Shown here: positions 8,584 through 17,362 of the stretch, in pieces
Layout of the letters: the number at the start of each line of letters is the position of its first letter
Numbering within the stretch: position 1 is the first letter of the stretch
Assembly (NCBI GenBank): GCA_964404505.1
Contig: CAYOKH010000001.1
Span: 62,001-126,000, forward strand
Origin: DAOMNN01 sp964404505
GTDB lineage: Bacteria > Pseudomonadota > Gammaproteobacteria > Burkholderiales > Rhodocyclaceae
Direction: 5' to 3'
Length of the DNA: 64,000 nt
Made by a program: the position numbers and the translations under genes
Notes under the pieces: model-generated
What the model was told of the DNA's origin: nothing
What the model saw: the letters and a program-made list of their open reading frames with translations, nothing else
The model's database searches: none

Positions 8584-9534
8584 ATGTCGGACTTCCTGGG
8601 GATTCTCGGCTTTTCCTTCTCGGTGACCGGGCCGATCTTCGTGATCCTTGCGCTCGGTGTGTGGTTGACGCGCATCGGAATGCTCACCGACGCCTTCATC
8701 GAGGCCGGATCACGGCTGGTGTTCAATATCGCGCTTCCGGCGCTGCTTTTCGTCAGCATCAGCAAGACGCACATCGGGGAGACTGCGAATCTGTCGATGA
8801 TCGCCTTCGGTGCGAGCGCCACCGTCGCCGCGTTCCTGGCACTGGAATGGATGGCACGACACCTGGTCCAGCCGGAGCAGGATCGCGGCGTGGTGGTCCA
8901 GGGCGCGTTTCGCTCGAACATGGGCATCATCGGACTGGCGTATTGCGTGAACGCCTATGGAGAGGCGGGTCTGCTCGCATCGTCGCTGTATCTCGGCCTG
9001 GTGACGATCCTGTTCAACGTCCTCGCCGTGATCACGTTGAGCCGCTCACTGCACAGGCGCCCCGGCATCGGGCGCATGCTCAAGGGCATCGTGACCAATC
9101 CCCTCATCATCGCCATCGCACTGGCGTTGCCCGTGTCCTGGCTTGCGATCGAGCTGCCCCTGGTCCTGATGCAGTCGGGCCAGTACTTTGCCGATCTGAC
9201 CCTGCCGCTTGCGCTGCTGTGCACGGGGGGCAGCCTGAACTTCAGGAGCCTGCGCCAGGAGATCAGCAATACCTTGCTGGCTGCCGTGTGCAAACTCGTC
9301 CTCATCCCGCTGCTATTCACCGTCGGGGGTTACCTGTTCGGTTTCCGCGGGATCGAGCTGGGGATACTGATGCTGATGTCCTCGCCACCGACGGCGGCTG
9401 CAAGTTACGTGATGGTGCGCGCAATGGGCGGAAACTCCACTCTCGCGGCAAATATCATCGCACTCACGACTCTAGGGTCGCTGCTGAGCACGAGTCTCGG
9501 GATCATCCTGCTTACGAGCCTGGGGCTGATGTAG
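8584..9534 (+). CDS. AEC-family permease (auxin efflux carrier superfamily)
   Basis: Integral membrane transporter of 316 residues with about ten hydrophobic segments in two halves, as in the AEC family. Conserved-looking stretches include 'RLVFNIALPALLFVSISKT' near residues 42-60, 'GAFRSNMGIIGLAYCVNAYG' and the C-terminal 'LMSSPPTAAASYVMVRAMGG'. The start is ATG at 8584 with GGATCGAG just upstream. Bacterial AEC proteins export or import small organic acids such as malate or malonate; the substrate cannot be told here. It lies 177 bases after the ghrA-like gene, probably as a separate unit, and converges with the minus-strand island that begins at 9586. Confidence 0.87.
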   Translation: MSDFLGILGFSFSVTGPIFVILALGVWLTRIGMLTDAFIEAGSRLVFNIALPALLFVSISKTHIGETANLSMIAFGASATVAAFLALEWMARHLVQPEQDRGVVVQGAFRSNMGIIGLAYCVNAYGEAGLLASSLYLGLVTILFNVLAVITLSRSLHRRPGIGRMLKGIVTNPLIIAIALALPVSWLAIELPLVLMQSGQYFADLTLPLALLCTGGSLNFRSLRQEISNTLLAAVCKLVLIPLLFTVGGYLFGFRGIELGILMLMSSPPTAAASYVMVRAMGGNSTLAANIIALTTLGSLLSTSLGIILLTSLGLM

Positions 9535-9585
9535 CGGAACTGCCGCGGTGATCGGTACCCGTCGCGATTCGCCCTATCGGGGCGA

Positions 9586-10056
9586 TCATCCGTGCCGCTG
9601 ATAGGTGCCGATCAGCACCGCGCTGTCCAGGACATGCCCTTCCATGGCCTTTTCGAGTTGTGCCTTGGTCGGATGGCCAAGATCGGGGAGAACCATGTCG
9701 AGCGCGTACAGTTTGTGAAAGTAGCGGTGCCGACCGATCGGCGGACACGGCCCGCCATAACCCGTGCGCTTCCAGTCGTTCAGCCCCTGACGGCTACCGT
9801 GTGGCAATTTCTCGGGAGCGACCGCCTCGGGCAGGCCGCCCGCATCGCCGGGCAGATTGTAGAGAACCCAGTGGACCCAGGTCATGCGCGGTGCTGCCGG
9901 GTCCGGGGCGTCCGGGTCATCGACGATCAGCACGAGACTTTTCGTGCCCTGCGGCTGATCAGCCCAGGCCAATGCGGGCGAGACGTTCTCGGCGTCGCAG
10001 GTGTGGCGCTTGGGTATTTCACCGTTGGGCGTGAAGGCGGGAGACGTCAATTGCAT
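9586..10056 (-). CDS. YbhB/YbcL-family PEBP-like protein
   Basis: Phosphatidylethanolamine-binding-protein fold, 156 residues, no signal peptide. The ligand-pocket motifs are readable: 'LVLIVDDPDAPDP' and, later, 'WVHWVLYNLPGD', then 'GYGGPCPPIGRHRYFHKLYAL', which holds the GP-P--G-HRY signature of the family. A good Shine-Dalgarno (GGAG, 8 bases) precedes the ATG at 10056. Function in bacteria is not established; the names refer to mammalian Raf-kinase inhibitor relatives and are not evidence of kinase control. It is the last gene of a nine-gene minus-strand array and follows the CBS-domain gene by 76 bases. Confidence 0.92.
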   Translation of the reverse strand: MQLTSPAFTPNGEIPKRHTCDAENVSPALAWADQPQGTKSLVLIVDDPDAPDPAAPRMTWVHWVLYNLPGDAGGLPEAVAPEKLPHGSRQGLNDWKRTGYGGPCPPIGRHRYFHKLYALDMVLPDLGHPTKAQLEKAMEGHVLDSAVLIGTYQRHG

Positions 10057-10132
10057 GAGCGTGGCTCCTCGGATGCGAATTCAGGTCCGCTGCAGAACAC
10101 CCCGTCGTGTTAGGCGCGAGGCCAGTTCACGT

Positions 10133-10636
10133 TCAGCGGGAAACGATGAAGCGCTGGTTCACGATCAGATGCAGATCGGGGGGCCTGCGGCTGAACTCCG
10201 TGGCCGCGAGGACCTCGCGGTAATACGCGTCCATTGCACGCAGGATGTCACGCCGGCTCACGATCCCGAGCAATTCATCGTTCTCGACGACCGGCAGGTG
10301 CCGGTATCCATGGTCGGCGAAAATCGAGGCCAATGCAAACAGCTCCGTATCGGGGGCGACACAGACCGGGTGCCTGCGCATGATGGTCGCGGCTGTCTGC
10401 GACGGGCTCGGGGTGCCGAAGAAAAGTTCATTCGAAAGGAAGGCAAGGCAGTCCCGTTCCGAGATGAATCCGACCAGGCGTCGCTTGCCGTCGCGCGAAT
10501 CGAGCACGGGCGCGTTGGATGCCCCGTGCTTGAGGAGCAAGGCGATGATGTCCATGAGCGGCATTTCGGGCGTGACCGTGCACACGTGCCCGGTCATGAA
10601 GTCCGACGCGCGCGGTGCTTGAGTCTGTTGCGGCAT
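10133..10636 (-). CDS. CBS-domain pair protein
   Basis: 167-residue protein made almost wholly of two CBS domains (about residues 11-66 and 82-137), with a short C-terminal extension. Each CBS half shows the usual pattern: 'DFMTGHVCTVTPEMPLMD' with 'LVGFISERDCL' in the first, and 'TIMRRHPVCVAPDTEL' with 'LLGIVSRRDILRAM' in the second. Such free-standing pairs bind AMP, ATP, NAD or related adenylates and act as energy sensors in known cases. The ATG at 10636 has a strong ribosome site (GGGAGG). Its place just downstream of pncA-pncB makes an adenylate- or NAD-sensing role attractive but unproven. Confidence 0.92.
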   Translation of the reverse strand: MPQQTQAPRASDFMTGHVCTVTPEMPLMDIIALLLKHGASNAPVLDSRDGKRRLVGFISERDCLAFLSNELFFGTPSPSQTAATIMRRHPVCVAPDTELFALASIFADHGYRHLPVVENDELLGIVSRRDILRAMDAYYREVLAATEFSRRPPDLHLIVNQRFIVSR

Positions 10637-10707
10637 TCCGTTTCCTCCCGAACGTTCGACAAGCCTTCCAGGACGATCCTAGCAGAATGCCCGGACCGAC
10701 TACAGTA

Positions 10708-12081
10708 CTATGGGTCGTAATGGGCGACGGGCGTTCGGCGATCCACGTAACGCGCCAACGCCTGCAGCGGCTTGCCGACGCTCACCGGATAGACTGCCGC
10801 AGCTTCCAGGTTCCGCAGCGCCTCCGGAAGGGCTGCGAGTTGCGCTGCTGCATGGTCGCGAATGGCCGTGAGGGGCAATGGCGCGGCAAGCCGTTGCCCT
10901 GCCCGCATCACCGGTTGCAGCAATGCCTCGTCACCGGCCACATCTTCGACCGTGGTGAGCAGATCACCGGCGAAGCTGCCATCCGCGTCACGCCAACGAT
11001 AGACCTGCTTTCGGCCCGGCCAGGTGGCCTTGCCCTCGGAACGTTTGCGCCGCGGCGCGCCGGCATACTCCTGAAGCTTGTACGCGCAGTCGAAATAAGG
11101 GTGATCGGCGGATGTATTCATCCGCGTGCCGACACCGAATCCGTCTATGGGAGCACCATCCGAGAGCAGCGTCTTCAGGGCGTATTCGTCCAGGTTTCCA
11201 CTGGCGAAGATGCGCGTCCGATCGAGGCCGGCGGAATCGAGGATGGCGCGTACCCTGCGCGAATGTTCGCCCAGGTCGCCGCTGTCCAGGCGCACGGCCT
11301 GGATGTCGATACCCTCCTGTTGAAGCTTCAGGGCGAGCGGAACCAGGCTTGCGGCGGCCGCCTCGGTGTCATAGGTGTCGATCAGCATCGTGTTGGACCG
11401 GGGGTGCGATCGCGCGAAATCCTCGAAAGCCGTCAATTCGTCCTCGTGGGCCTGAATGAAGGAGTGGGCCATCGTCCCGTAAAGGGGTATGCCCCACCTC
11501 ATTCCGGCAAGCACCGTCGCCGTTCCCCCGAAACCGGCCAGGTAGCTCGCGCGTGCCGACATCAGTCCCGCTTCCGCACCGTGGGCGCGTCGGAGGCCGA
11601 AATCCACAAGCAGCTTGCCCCGTGCCGCGATCACGCAACGCGCCGCCTTGGATGCGACCATGGACTGGAACTGGAGCACGTTGATGATCCGGGACTCGAC
11701 CAGTTGCGCCACCGGCAGCGGAGCGACGACCCGCAGGATCGGTTCGTCCGCGAAGAACACCGTGCCTTCCGCCATCGCGTCGACGTCACCGGCAAAACGC
11801 TGCTTCCCGAGCCAGTCGACGAAGTCCGTACGGAAACGGCCGCAACCCGCCAACCACTCGAGTTCGGCGGGCGTGAAACGGAGCACTTCGAGATAATCGA
11901 GGACCTGTTCAAGCCCGGCGGCGATTAGGAAATTGCGCCGCTCCGGAAGCTTGCGCACGAAGAACTCGAATACCGCGGTGTCGGTCATGCCGCTGTCGAA
12001 ATAGGCCTGCATCATCGTGAGCTGGTATAGATCGGTCAGCAGCACGCTTTCCTGCGCAGGGGTGGCAGGAACCGTGACCAT
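10708..12081 (-). CDS. pncB: nicotinate phosphoribosyltransferase
   Basis: Condenses nicotinate with PRPP, using ATP, to nicotinate mononucleotide in the Preiss-Handler NAD salvage route. 457 residues. Recognisable segments are the N-terminal 'LLTDLYQLTMMQAYFDSG', 'VFEFFVRKLPERRNFLIAAG', the 'HSFIQAHEDELTAFEDFAR' loop with the histidine that is phosphorylated in characterised enzymes, 'VRLDSGDLGEHSRRVR' and 'FASGNLDEYAL' of the phosphate-binding barrel. The gene begins two bases after the pncA stop codon, so the two consecutive steps of the pathway are coupled. PRPP could come from the PRPP synthetase gene at 18.7 kb. Confidence 0.95.
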   Translation of the reverse strand: MVTVPATPAQESVLLTDLYQLTMMQAYFDSGMTDTAVFEFFVRKLPERRNFLIAAGLEQVLDYLEVLRFTPAELEWLAGCGRFRTDFVDWLGKQRFAGDVDAMAEGTVFFADEPILRVVAPLPVAQLVESRIINVLQFQSMVASKAARCVIAARGKLLVDFGLRRAHGAEAGLMSARASYLAGFGGTATVLAGMRWGIPLYGTMAHSFIQAHEDELTAFEDFARSHPRSNTMLIDTYDTEAAAASLVPLALKLQQEGIDIQAVRLDSGDLGEHSRRVRAILDSAGLDRTRIFASGNLDEYALKTLLSDGAPIDGFGVGTRMNTSADHPYFDCAYKLQEYAGAPRRKRSEGKATWPGRKQVYRWRDADGSFAGDLLTTVEDVAGDEALLQPVMRAGQRLAAPLPLTAIRDHAAAQLAALPEALRNLEAAAVYPVSVGKPLQALARYVDRRTPVAHYDP

Positions 12082-12083
12082 GT

Positions 12084-12683
12084 TCAGGCTCCGATCTCTG
12101 CGCCGATTACGGGGATGGCGCCCAGTCGTTGCATCTGTTCGAGCGCTCGCGCTCCATCACCGGGCTGCACATCGACTGCGCGGACCGCATCGGTCAGCAA
12201 CACCACGGCGTAGCCGAGAGCGAGTCCGTCCCTGACGGTATTCAGAACGCAATAGTCGGTCGCCAGACCACCGACGAACAGGCGGTCCGTGCCGGCACGG
12301 CGCAACAGGCCGTCCAGTTCGGTCTGCTCGAATCCGGAGTAAGCGTCGCGGTCGACCCGCGTCGCCTTGGAGACGACGACAGTCGATCGGGGCAGGCGCA
12401 GGTTCTCCGGAAATGCGGCACCGAAGGTGCCGGCAATGCAGTGCGGTGGCCAGGGGCCGCCCTGTTCGCGGAAGGAACAATGCGCCTCAGGGTGCCAATC
12501 GCGCGTCGCAAAGGCGGGAAGCCCGCGTTCCTCGAAAAGCGCGCCAACGAGGTTAAGTACGGGCACCACCTCGTCGCCTCGCGGAACGGGGAGCCGACCG
12601 GCGGGCAGAAAATCGTTCTGGACATCGACGATCAGAAGCGCATCGTGTGTCCGCAGACGAGGGCTCGACGTGTCGCTTGCCAT
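12084..12683 (-). CDS. pncA: nicotinamidase
   Basis: Hydrolyses nicotinamide to nicotinate and ammonia, the step before PncB. 199 residues from the ATG at 12683, which has GAGAGG about seven bases upstream; an in-frame start at 12731 lacks one. The cysteine-hydrolase triad is complete: D20 in 'LLIVDVQNDF', K106 in 'VVVSKATR' and C145 in 'ATDYCVLNTVRDGLALGY'. Metal ligands D62, H64 and H68 lie in 'RDWHPEAHCSF'. The cis-peptide segment 'VGGLATDYC' is also as expected. It sits between the Lon-family protease gene (48-base gap) and pncB (two-base gap). Confidence 0.95.
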   Translation of the reverse strand: MASDTSSPRLRTHDALLIVDVQNDFLPAGRLPVPRGDEVVPVLNLVGALFEERGLPAFATRDWHPEAHCSFREQGGPWPPHCIAGTFGAAFPENLRLPRSTVVVSKATRVDRDAYSGFEQTELDGLLRRAGTDRLFVGGLATDYCVLNTVRDGLALGYAVVLLTDAVRAVDVQPGDGARALEQMQRLGAIPVIGAEIGA

Positions 12684-12731
12684 TCTTGAACCTCTCGATT
12701 TTAGAGCCCGGCGCAGTTGCGATGGTTTCAT

Positions 12732-15230
12732 TCAGCGCGCATGGCGGGACCTGATCTCATCATCCTTCTCAGATGGCTTGCCGCCCGCTGCGTACTCACG
12801 TCGTATCGCCGAGAATCGGGTCAATCGGGCCTCGATGAGACCATTCACGCTGTCTGCCGGGAGCCTGCCCTCGGCATCGGGTTTGCCGGCCGGCACACCG
12901 GTTAGGAGCTCGATCGCTTCGTCGACGTGAGCGACCGCATGCACGTGGAAGCGCCCGTCGGCGACGGCCTTCACCACTTCATCGCGCAGCATCAGATGCT
13001 TGACATTGGATCGCGGAATGATGACGCACTGGTCGCCGCTCAGACCGCGTGCCTTGCACAGGTCGAAAAAACCCTCGATCTTCTCGTTGGGGGCGCCGAT
13101 GGCCTGTACGCATCCATGCTGGTTGACCGAACCGGTGACTGCAAGGGACTGCCTGATCGGAACATCCGCAAGTGCCGAGAGCAGGGCGCACAATTCGGCC
13201 AGAGAAGCGCTGTCGCCCTCCACCGGTCCGTACGATTGCTCGAACACCAGGCTGGCCGAGAGCGACTGGGGAATCTCCTGCGTATAGCGCGAGGCGAGAT
13301 AGGAGGAGAGTATCATCACGCCTTTGGAATGCAATGCCCCACCCAGTTCGGCCTTGCGTTCGATGTCGATCACGTCGCCGTTTCCGAGGCGTGCCGTGGC
13401 AGTAATGCGCACCGGCCGCGCGAAGATGAAATCCCCCAGGTCGACGACGGCGAGGCCGTTGATCTGCCCAACATGGCTCCCGCTGGTGGAGATCAGCACG
13501 GTGTCGCGCAGGACGGCGTCGTGTGCGGTATCCCGGAGACGGTCGGCGCGATGTATGCGTGCAGTGAGCGCCTGATCCACATCGTCGCGACTCACTGTCG
13601 CATGTCCGGCACGGGTTGCGCAGTGATTGGCCTCCTTGAGCAGATCGGCGATCTCGCGCGTCCGAGTCGTGAGCTTGCCCGCATCGCCGGCCAGGCGGGC
13701 GCCGTGTTCGACCAGGCGCGCGACCGCAGCGCGGTCGAGCGGCTTGAGTTTCTGTTCCCGCACGAGGGAGGCGACCATGCGTGTAAACAGCAAGGTGTTT
13801 TCGGGCGTGCGTTCGATTTCGCTTTCGAAGTCCGCCGCGATCTTGAACAGCTCTTCGAACTCGGGATCGTAGGCCTTGAGCAGATAGTAATGCAGGCGTT
13901 GACCGAACAGAATCACCTTGACCGATAGCGGAATCGGTTCGGGCTCGAGCGGCAGGGCGCTGGACCAGCCGAAGGCCTGGGCAAGTGACTCCATGCGGAT
14001 CTGCCCCGACTTGAGCGCGCGTTTGAGTCCCTCCCACGCATAGGGCTGTATCAGCAGCTTGTCCGTGTCGACAAGCAGATAGCCGCCGTTGGCGCGGTGG
14101 AGGGCCCCGGGTCTGATCAGGGTAAAGTTCGTGACCAGCGTGCCCATGTGGGTGATGTGGTCGATCCGGCCGACGAGATTCGGATAGGTCGGATTGTCTT
14201 CGAAAATCAGCGGTGCCGCCTCGCCGGGTGCGTGCTCGACGAGCAGGTTGACCTGATACCGGATCGTCGCGATGCCGGATTCGTCCGGGGCGCCGGTCGG
14301 CTCACCGGTCGTGGCCTGCTCGCGCAGGGCCTCACCCATCTCCACTACATCGTTCAGAACCGCATCGAAGAATCGCAGTGCTTCGGGCAAGGTCGCATAG
14401 CGCTCCTTCAACTCCTCGATGAGGTGGCCGACCGCAAGTGTCATCGTCTCGCGGCTCACCTCGCGCAGGCGGGACTGCATCTCGCGGTGCCAGCGCGGTT
14501 GTTCGTGCAGGATCTTTCGCAGGCGTTCGCGCAACTCGCCTATGGCTCGATCGATGCTGGTGCGCTCATCCTCCGGCAGGTCGGCATACTGTTTCTGTTC
14601 GAGCGTCTCGCCGTCCCTCATCGGCAGGAATACGAAACCGCGCGGAGTACGCATGAACGCGATGTTCTGCTTCGCCGCAACGGCGCCGAGCTCCTGCAGT
14701 GCGCGCTCCTCCCGCTCCTTGTACTCTTCCTGGATGTCCTCGATGCGGCCTCGGTGCTCCTCACCCTCGAAACCCGCGGAGATCGCCTGCCCGAGCTCGG
14801 AAGCGAAGAGCTGCATGTCTGCGCGAAGCTGCGCTCCCCGTCCGGACGGAAGCCGGATTGCGGAGGGCTTGTTGGGCTCGTCGAAATTGTTGACGTAGCA
14901 CCAGTCCGCCGATGCAGGCAGCGTTGCCGCGTGGCTCTCGAGCAGGCGGCGGACAATGCCATGGCGATTGCTCCCCGGCACGCCGAGGACGAAGAGGTTG
15001 TAGCCGGCGCCGTCGATTCCCATTCCGAAACGCACGGCATCGACTGCGCGGGCCTGACCGAAGATTTCTTCGCCGTCCGCGATCTGGTCGGTAGTGTCGA
15101 AGTCGAAGAGGGCCGTATCGCAGGGGGTGAAGAGGGCACCCGGGTCGAGCGGTCGAAGATCTGCCATGTCGGGGGTTTCGCTCCTGCACGAGATTTCGGC
15201 CCCGGCGGTCGCAATCTGCGTCATCGGCAT
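12732..15230 (-). CDS. Lon-family (AAA_32/YcbZ-like) protease
   Basis: Large peptidase of about 832 residues with a C-terminal Lon proteolytic domain. The Ser-Lys dyad is intact: serine in 'GPVEGDSASLAEL' (about S674) and lysine in 'GAPNEKIEGFF' (about K717). The N-terminal AAA-like module has 'FVLGVPGSNRHGIVRRLL' where a Walker A would be; the expected GKT is replaced by NRH, so ATP binding may be lost or altered, a degeneracy I recall in this branch. A long helical, charged insert follows (about 150-290), as in YcbZ-type proteins. The ATG at 15230 with AAGG nearby is preferred over TTG at 15251. Next to hsp20 and rtcB, a role in clearing damaged proteins is plausible. Confidence 0.9.
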   Translation of the reverse strand: MPMTQIATAGAEISCRSETPDMADLRPLDPGALFTPCDTALFDFDTTDQIADGEEIFGQARAVDAVRFGMGIDGAGYNLFVLGVPGSNRHGIVRRLLESHAATLPASADWCYVNNFDEPNKPSAIRLPSGRGAQLRADMQLFASELGQAISAGFEGEEHRGRIEDIQEEYKEREERALQELGAVAAKQNIAFMRTPRGFVFLPMRDGETLEQKQYADLPEDERTSIDRAIGELRERLRKILHEQPRWHREMQSRLREVSRETMTLAVGHLIEELKERYATLPEALRFFDAVLNDVVEMGEALREQATTGEPTGAPDESGIATIRYQVNLLVEHAPGEAAPLIFEDNPTYPNLVGRIDHITHMGTLVTNFTLIRPGALHRANGGYLLVDTDKLLIQPYAWEGLKRALKSGQIRMESLAQAFGWSSALPLEPEPIPLSVKVILFGQRLHYYLLKAYDPEFEELFKIAADFESEIERTPENTLLFTRMVASLVREQKLKPLDRAAVARLVEHGARLAGDAGKLTTRTREIADLLKEANHCATRAGHATVSRDDVDQALTARIHRADRLRDTAHDAVLRDTVLISTSGSHVGQINGLAVVDLGDFIFARPVRITATARLGNGDVIDIERKAELGGALHSKGVMILSSYLASRYTQEIPQSLSASLVFEQSYGPVEGDSASLAELCALLSALADVPIRQSLAVTGSVNQHGCVQAIGAPNEKIEGFFDLCKARGLSGDQCVIIPRSNVKHLMLRDEVVKAVADGRFHVHAVAHVDEAIELLTGVPAGKPDAEGRLPADSVNGLIEARLTRFSAIRREYAAGGKPSEKDDEIRSRHAR

Positions 15231-15257
15231 CCTGACCTTCGGGGCTCCCAACGGGTA

Positions 15258-15911
15258 TTAGACATGACGGGGCGGCGCTTGACGAGGTTTTTCCAGCAAC
15301 ATGACGACATCCTCGTCCGGGACCTGGGGGAATTCACGATAGAACTGGCCCACCGCCTGGAAGTGGTAGGGGGCATCGAGGTACACGAGTTCGTCGGCAT
15401 GGGGTCGCACGTTTCGCAGACTCTCGGGAGCGGCCACCGGCACCGCGCACACCAGTCGAGCGGGTTCCCTCGCACGGGCGGCATGGAGTGCCGCGATCAT
15501 CGTGGCACCAGTGGCCAGTCCGTCGTCCACCACGATGACGACGCGGCCCTTTGGGTCGATTGGCGGACGCGACGGCGTGTATAGCGCGCGGCGTTCGCGC
15601 AGCAGGTCGAGCTGGCGGGCCTTCTCGCTCGCGAGATATGGAGCATCGGCGCCGGCCATGGCGGCATGATCGGCGACGTACGCCCATCCCGTTTCGTCGA
15701 TGGCCCCCACAGCGAACTCGGGATTGCCCGGAGCGCCGAGCTTGCGCACCAGAACGACATCCAGCTCGCCGCCGAGTTCGTCGGCGAGAATCCGCCCCAT
15801 TTCGACGGCTCCGCGAGGAATGGCCAGGATCAGCGGATTGCGTTCGCGATAGGCCGACAAGGCCCCTGCGAGCTGCTGTGCCGCGTCGCGGCGGGACTGG
15901 AACAGCGCCAT
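15258..15911 (-). CDS. phosphoribosyltransferase-fold protein
   Basis: Type I phosphoribosyltransferase of about 217 residues. The PRPP-binding loop is 'RVVIVVDDGLATGATM', a clear match to the VVDDxxxTGxT signature; 'LAIPRGAVEMGRILADELG' and 'VVLVRKLGAPGNPEFAVGAI' form the rest of the fold. The family is often annotated only as a predicted phosphoribosyltransferase; the base it uses is unknown, and some relatives may be regulators. The start is ambiguous: ATG at 15911 has AAGGGG eight bases upstream, while ATG 15917 and GTG 15920 overlap the rtcB stop. Coupled between rtcB and the Lon-family gene. A PRPP-using enzyme beside an RNA ligase is the odd feature here. Confidence 0.9.
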   Translation of the reverse strand: MALFQSRRDAAQQLAGALSAYRERNPLILAIPRGAVEMGRILADELGGELDVVLVRKLGAPGNPEFAVGAIDETGWAYVADHAAMAGADAPYLASEKARQLDLLRERRALYTPSRPPIDPKGRVVIVVDDGLATGATMIAALHAARAREPARLVCAVPVAAPESLRNVRPHADELVYLDAPYHFQAVGQFYREFPQVPDEDVVMLLEKPRQAPPRHV

Positions 15912-15916
15912 CGTCA

Positions 15917-17347
15917 TCACCCCTTGATACAGATAAGTGGTTCGAGTCGCGCAACCTTGCGTGCGAGACCCGCCGCTTCGGCCGCATCAACCACCGCCGA
16001 CACATCCTTGTAGGCGCCGGGGGCCTCCTCGGCGACACCTCGGTCGGAAGGACTGCGCACGAGGATGCCGCGTGCCGCAAGTTCGTCGACGACCGCACGC
16101 CCGCGCCATGTACGGAGCGCCTGATGACGGCTCATGGCACGCCCCGCGCCATGACATGCCGATGACAGGGCGCGAGCCTCCGACGTCGGTAACCCACTGA
16201 GGATGTAGGATCCGGTCCCCATGGAGCCTCCGATCAGCACAGGCTGCCCGGCAGTGCGCAGGGCCTCGGGAAGTTCGACGTTGCCGGGGCCAACGGCGCG
16301 CGTTGCGCCCTTGCGGTGCACGAACAGGCGGCGCTCGCGCCCGTCGATCCGATGCGATTCGAGCTTGCAGGTGTTGTGGGATACGTCGTAGAGAAGCGCG
16401 AGGTGCGCCTGCGGCAGATGCTCGGCGAACACCGCGCGCACGAGATGCGTGAGTATCTGGCGATTGGCCAGCGCGCAGTTGATTGCCGCACGCATCGCGC
16501 CGAGGTACTCGCGTCCGAGATCGGAGTCGATCGGTGCGCAGGCAAGTTCCCGGTCCGGAAGCCAGATGCCATGCGCGGCCGCGGACGTCACCATTCGCTT
16601 GAGGAAATCGGTGCCGATCTGGTGTCCCAGACCGCGCGAACCGCAGTGGATCATCACCAGTATGGCGCCTTCGGCGAGGCCGAACGCCTGCGCCAGGACG
16701 TGGTCATGGATCGTCGTGACATGCTGGACTTCGAGGTAATGGTTGCCGCTGCCCAGCGTGCCCATCTCGTTGCGCTGGCGTCTCTTCGCCTGTGGCGAGA
16801 CCATTTCGGGGCGGGCATCGCGCATCCGTCCTCCTTCCTCGATGCGCTCGAGATCCTCGGGTGTTCCCCAGCCGTTGGCGACCGCCCACATTGCGCCGCC
16901 AGCGAGCATTGCGTCCATCTCCGCATCGTCCAGTCGGATCGTGCCGGTACTGCCGACGCCGGCGGGAATGCGTTCGAAGAGGCGATCCGCGAGCGCCACG
17001 CGTACGGCTGCGACGTCTGCGGCAGCCAGGCCGGTGTGCAGGCAACGTACGCCGCACGAAATGTCGAAGCCCACGCCCCCGGCCGAGACGACGCCCCCTT
17101 CGTCCGGATCGAAGGCAGCCACCCCGCCGATCGGAAAGCCATAGCCCCAGTGCGCATCGGGCATGACGTGGGCAGCCTGAATGATCCCGGGGAGGGTGGC
17201 CACGTTGACCGTCTGCTCGAACACCTTGTGATCCATCGAGCGGATGAGTTCCGCACTGGCATGAATGACGCCGGGCACCCTCATCCGCCCCTGTTTCGGG
17301 ATCTCCCATTCGTATTCGGAGCGGCGCACGAGAAGGTCGAGTTCCAT
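15917..17347 (-). CDS. rtcB: RNA-splicing ligase RtcB
   Basis: GTP- and manganese-dependent ligase that joins RNA 2',3'-cyclic phosphate or 3'-phosphate ends to 5'-OH ends. 476 residues, full length. Metal ligands are visible as D95 and C98 in 'GVGFDISCGVR', H203 in 'GSGNHYLEVQ', H234 in 'MIHCGSRG' and H324 in 'DVSHNTC'. The guanylated histidine is H399 in 'SACHGAGRAMSR', and 'HRKGATRA' and 'GGSMGTGSYIL' complete the GTP pocket. The archease gene lies 15 bases upstream, its natural activator. No RtcA cyclase and no sigma-54 activator RtcR gene is present, so this is not the enterobacterial rtcRBA arrangement. Confidence 0.97.
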   Translation of the reverse strand: MELDLLVRRSEYEWEIPKQGRMRVPGVIHASAELIRSMDHKVFEQTVNVATLPGIIQAAHVMPDAHWGYGFPIGGVAAFDPDEGGVVSAGGVGFDISCGVRCLHTGLAAADVAAVRVALADRLFERIPAGVGSTGTIRLDDAEMDAMLAGGAMWAVANGWGTPEDLERIEEGGRMRDARPEMVSPQAKRRQRNEMGTLGSGNHYLEVQHVTTIHDHVLAQAFGLAEGAILVMIHCGSRGLGHQIGTDFLKRMVTSAAAHGIWLPDRELACAPIDSDLGREYLGAMRAAINCALANRQILTHLVRAVFAEHLPQAHLALLYDVSHNTCKLESHRIDGRERRLFVHRKGATRAVGPGNVELPEALRTAGQPVLIGGSMGTGSYILSGLPTSEARALSSACHGAGRAMSRHQALRTWRGRAVVDELAARGILVRSPSDRGVAEEAPGAYKDVSAVVDAAEAAGLARKVARLEPLICIKG

Positions 17348-17362
17348 GTGCGGCTGGTGCCT

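Noticed and set aside
14097..15584. Long plus-strand frame over the Lon-family gene and phosphoribosyltransferase gene
   Set aside because: Antisense shadow without family motifs or ribosome site.
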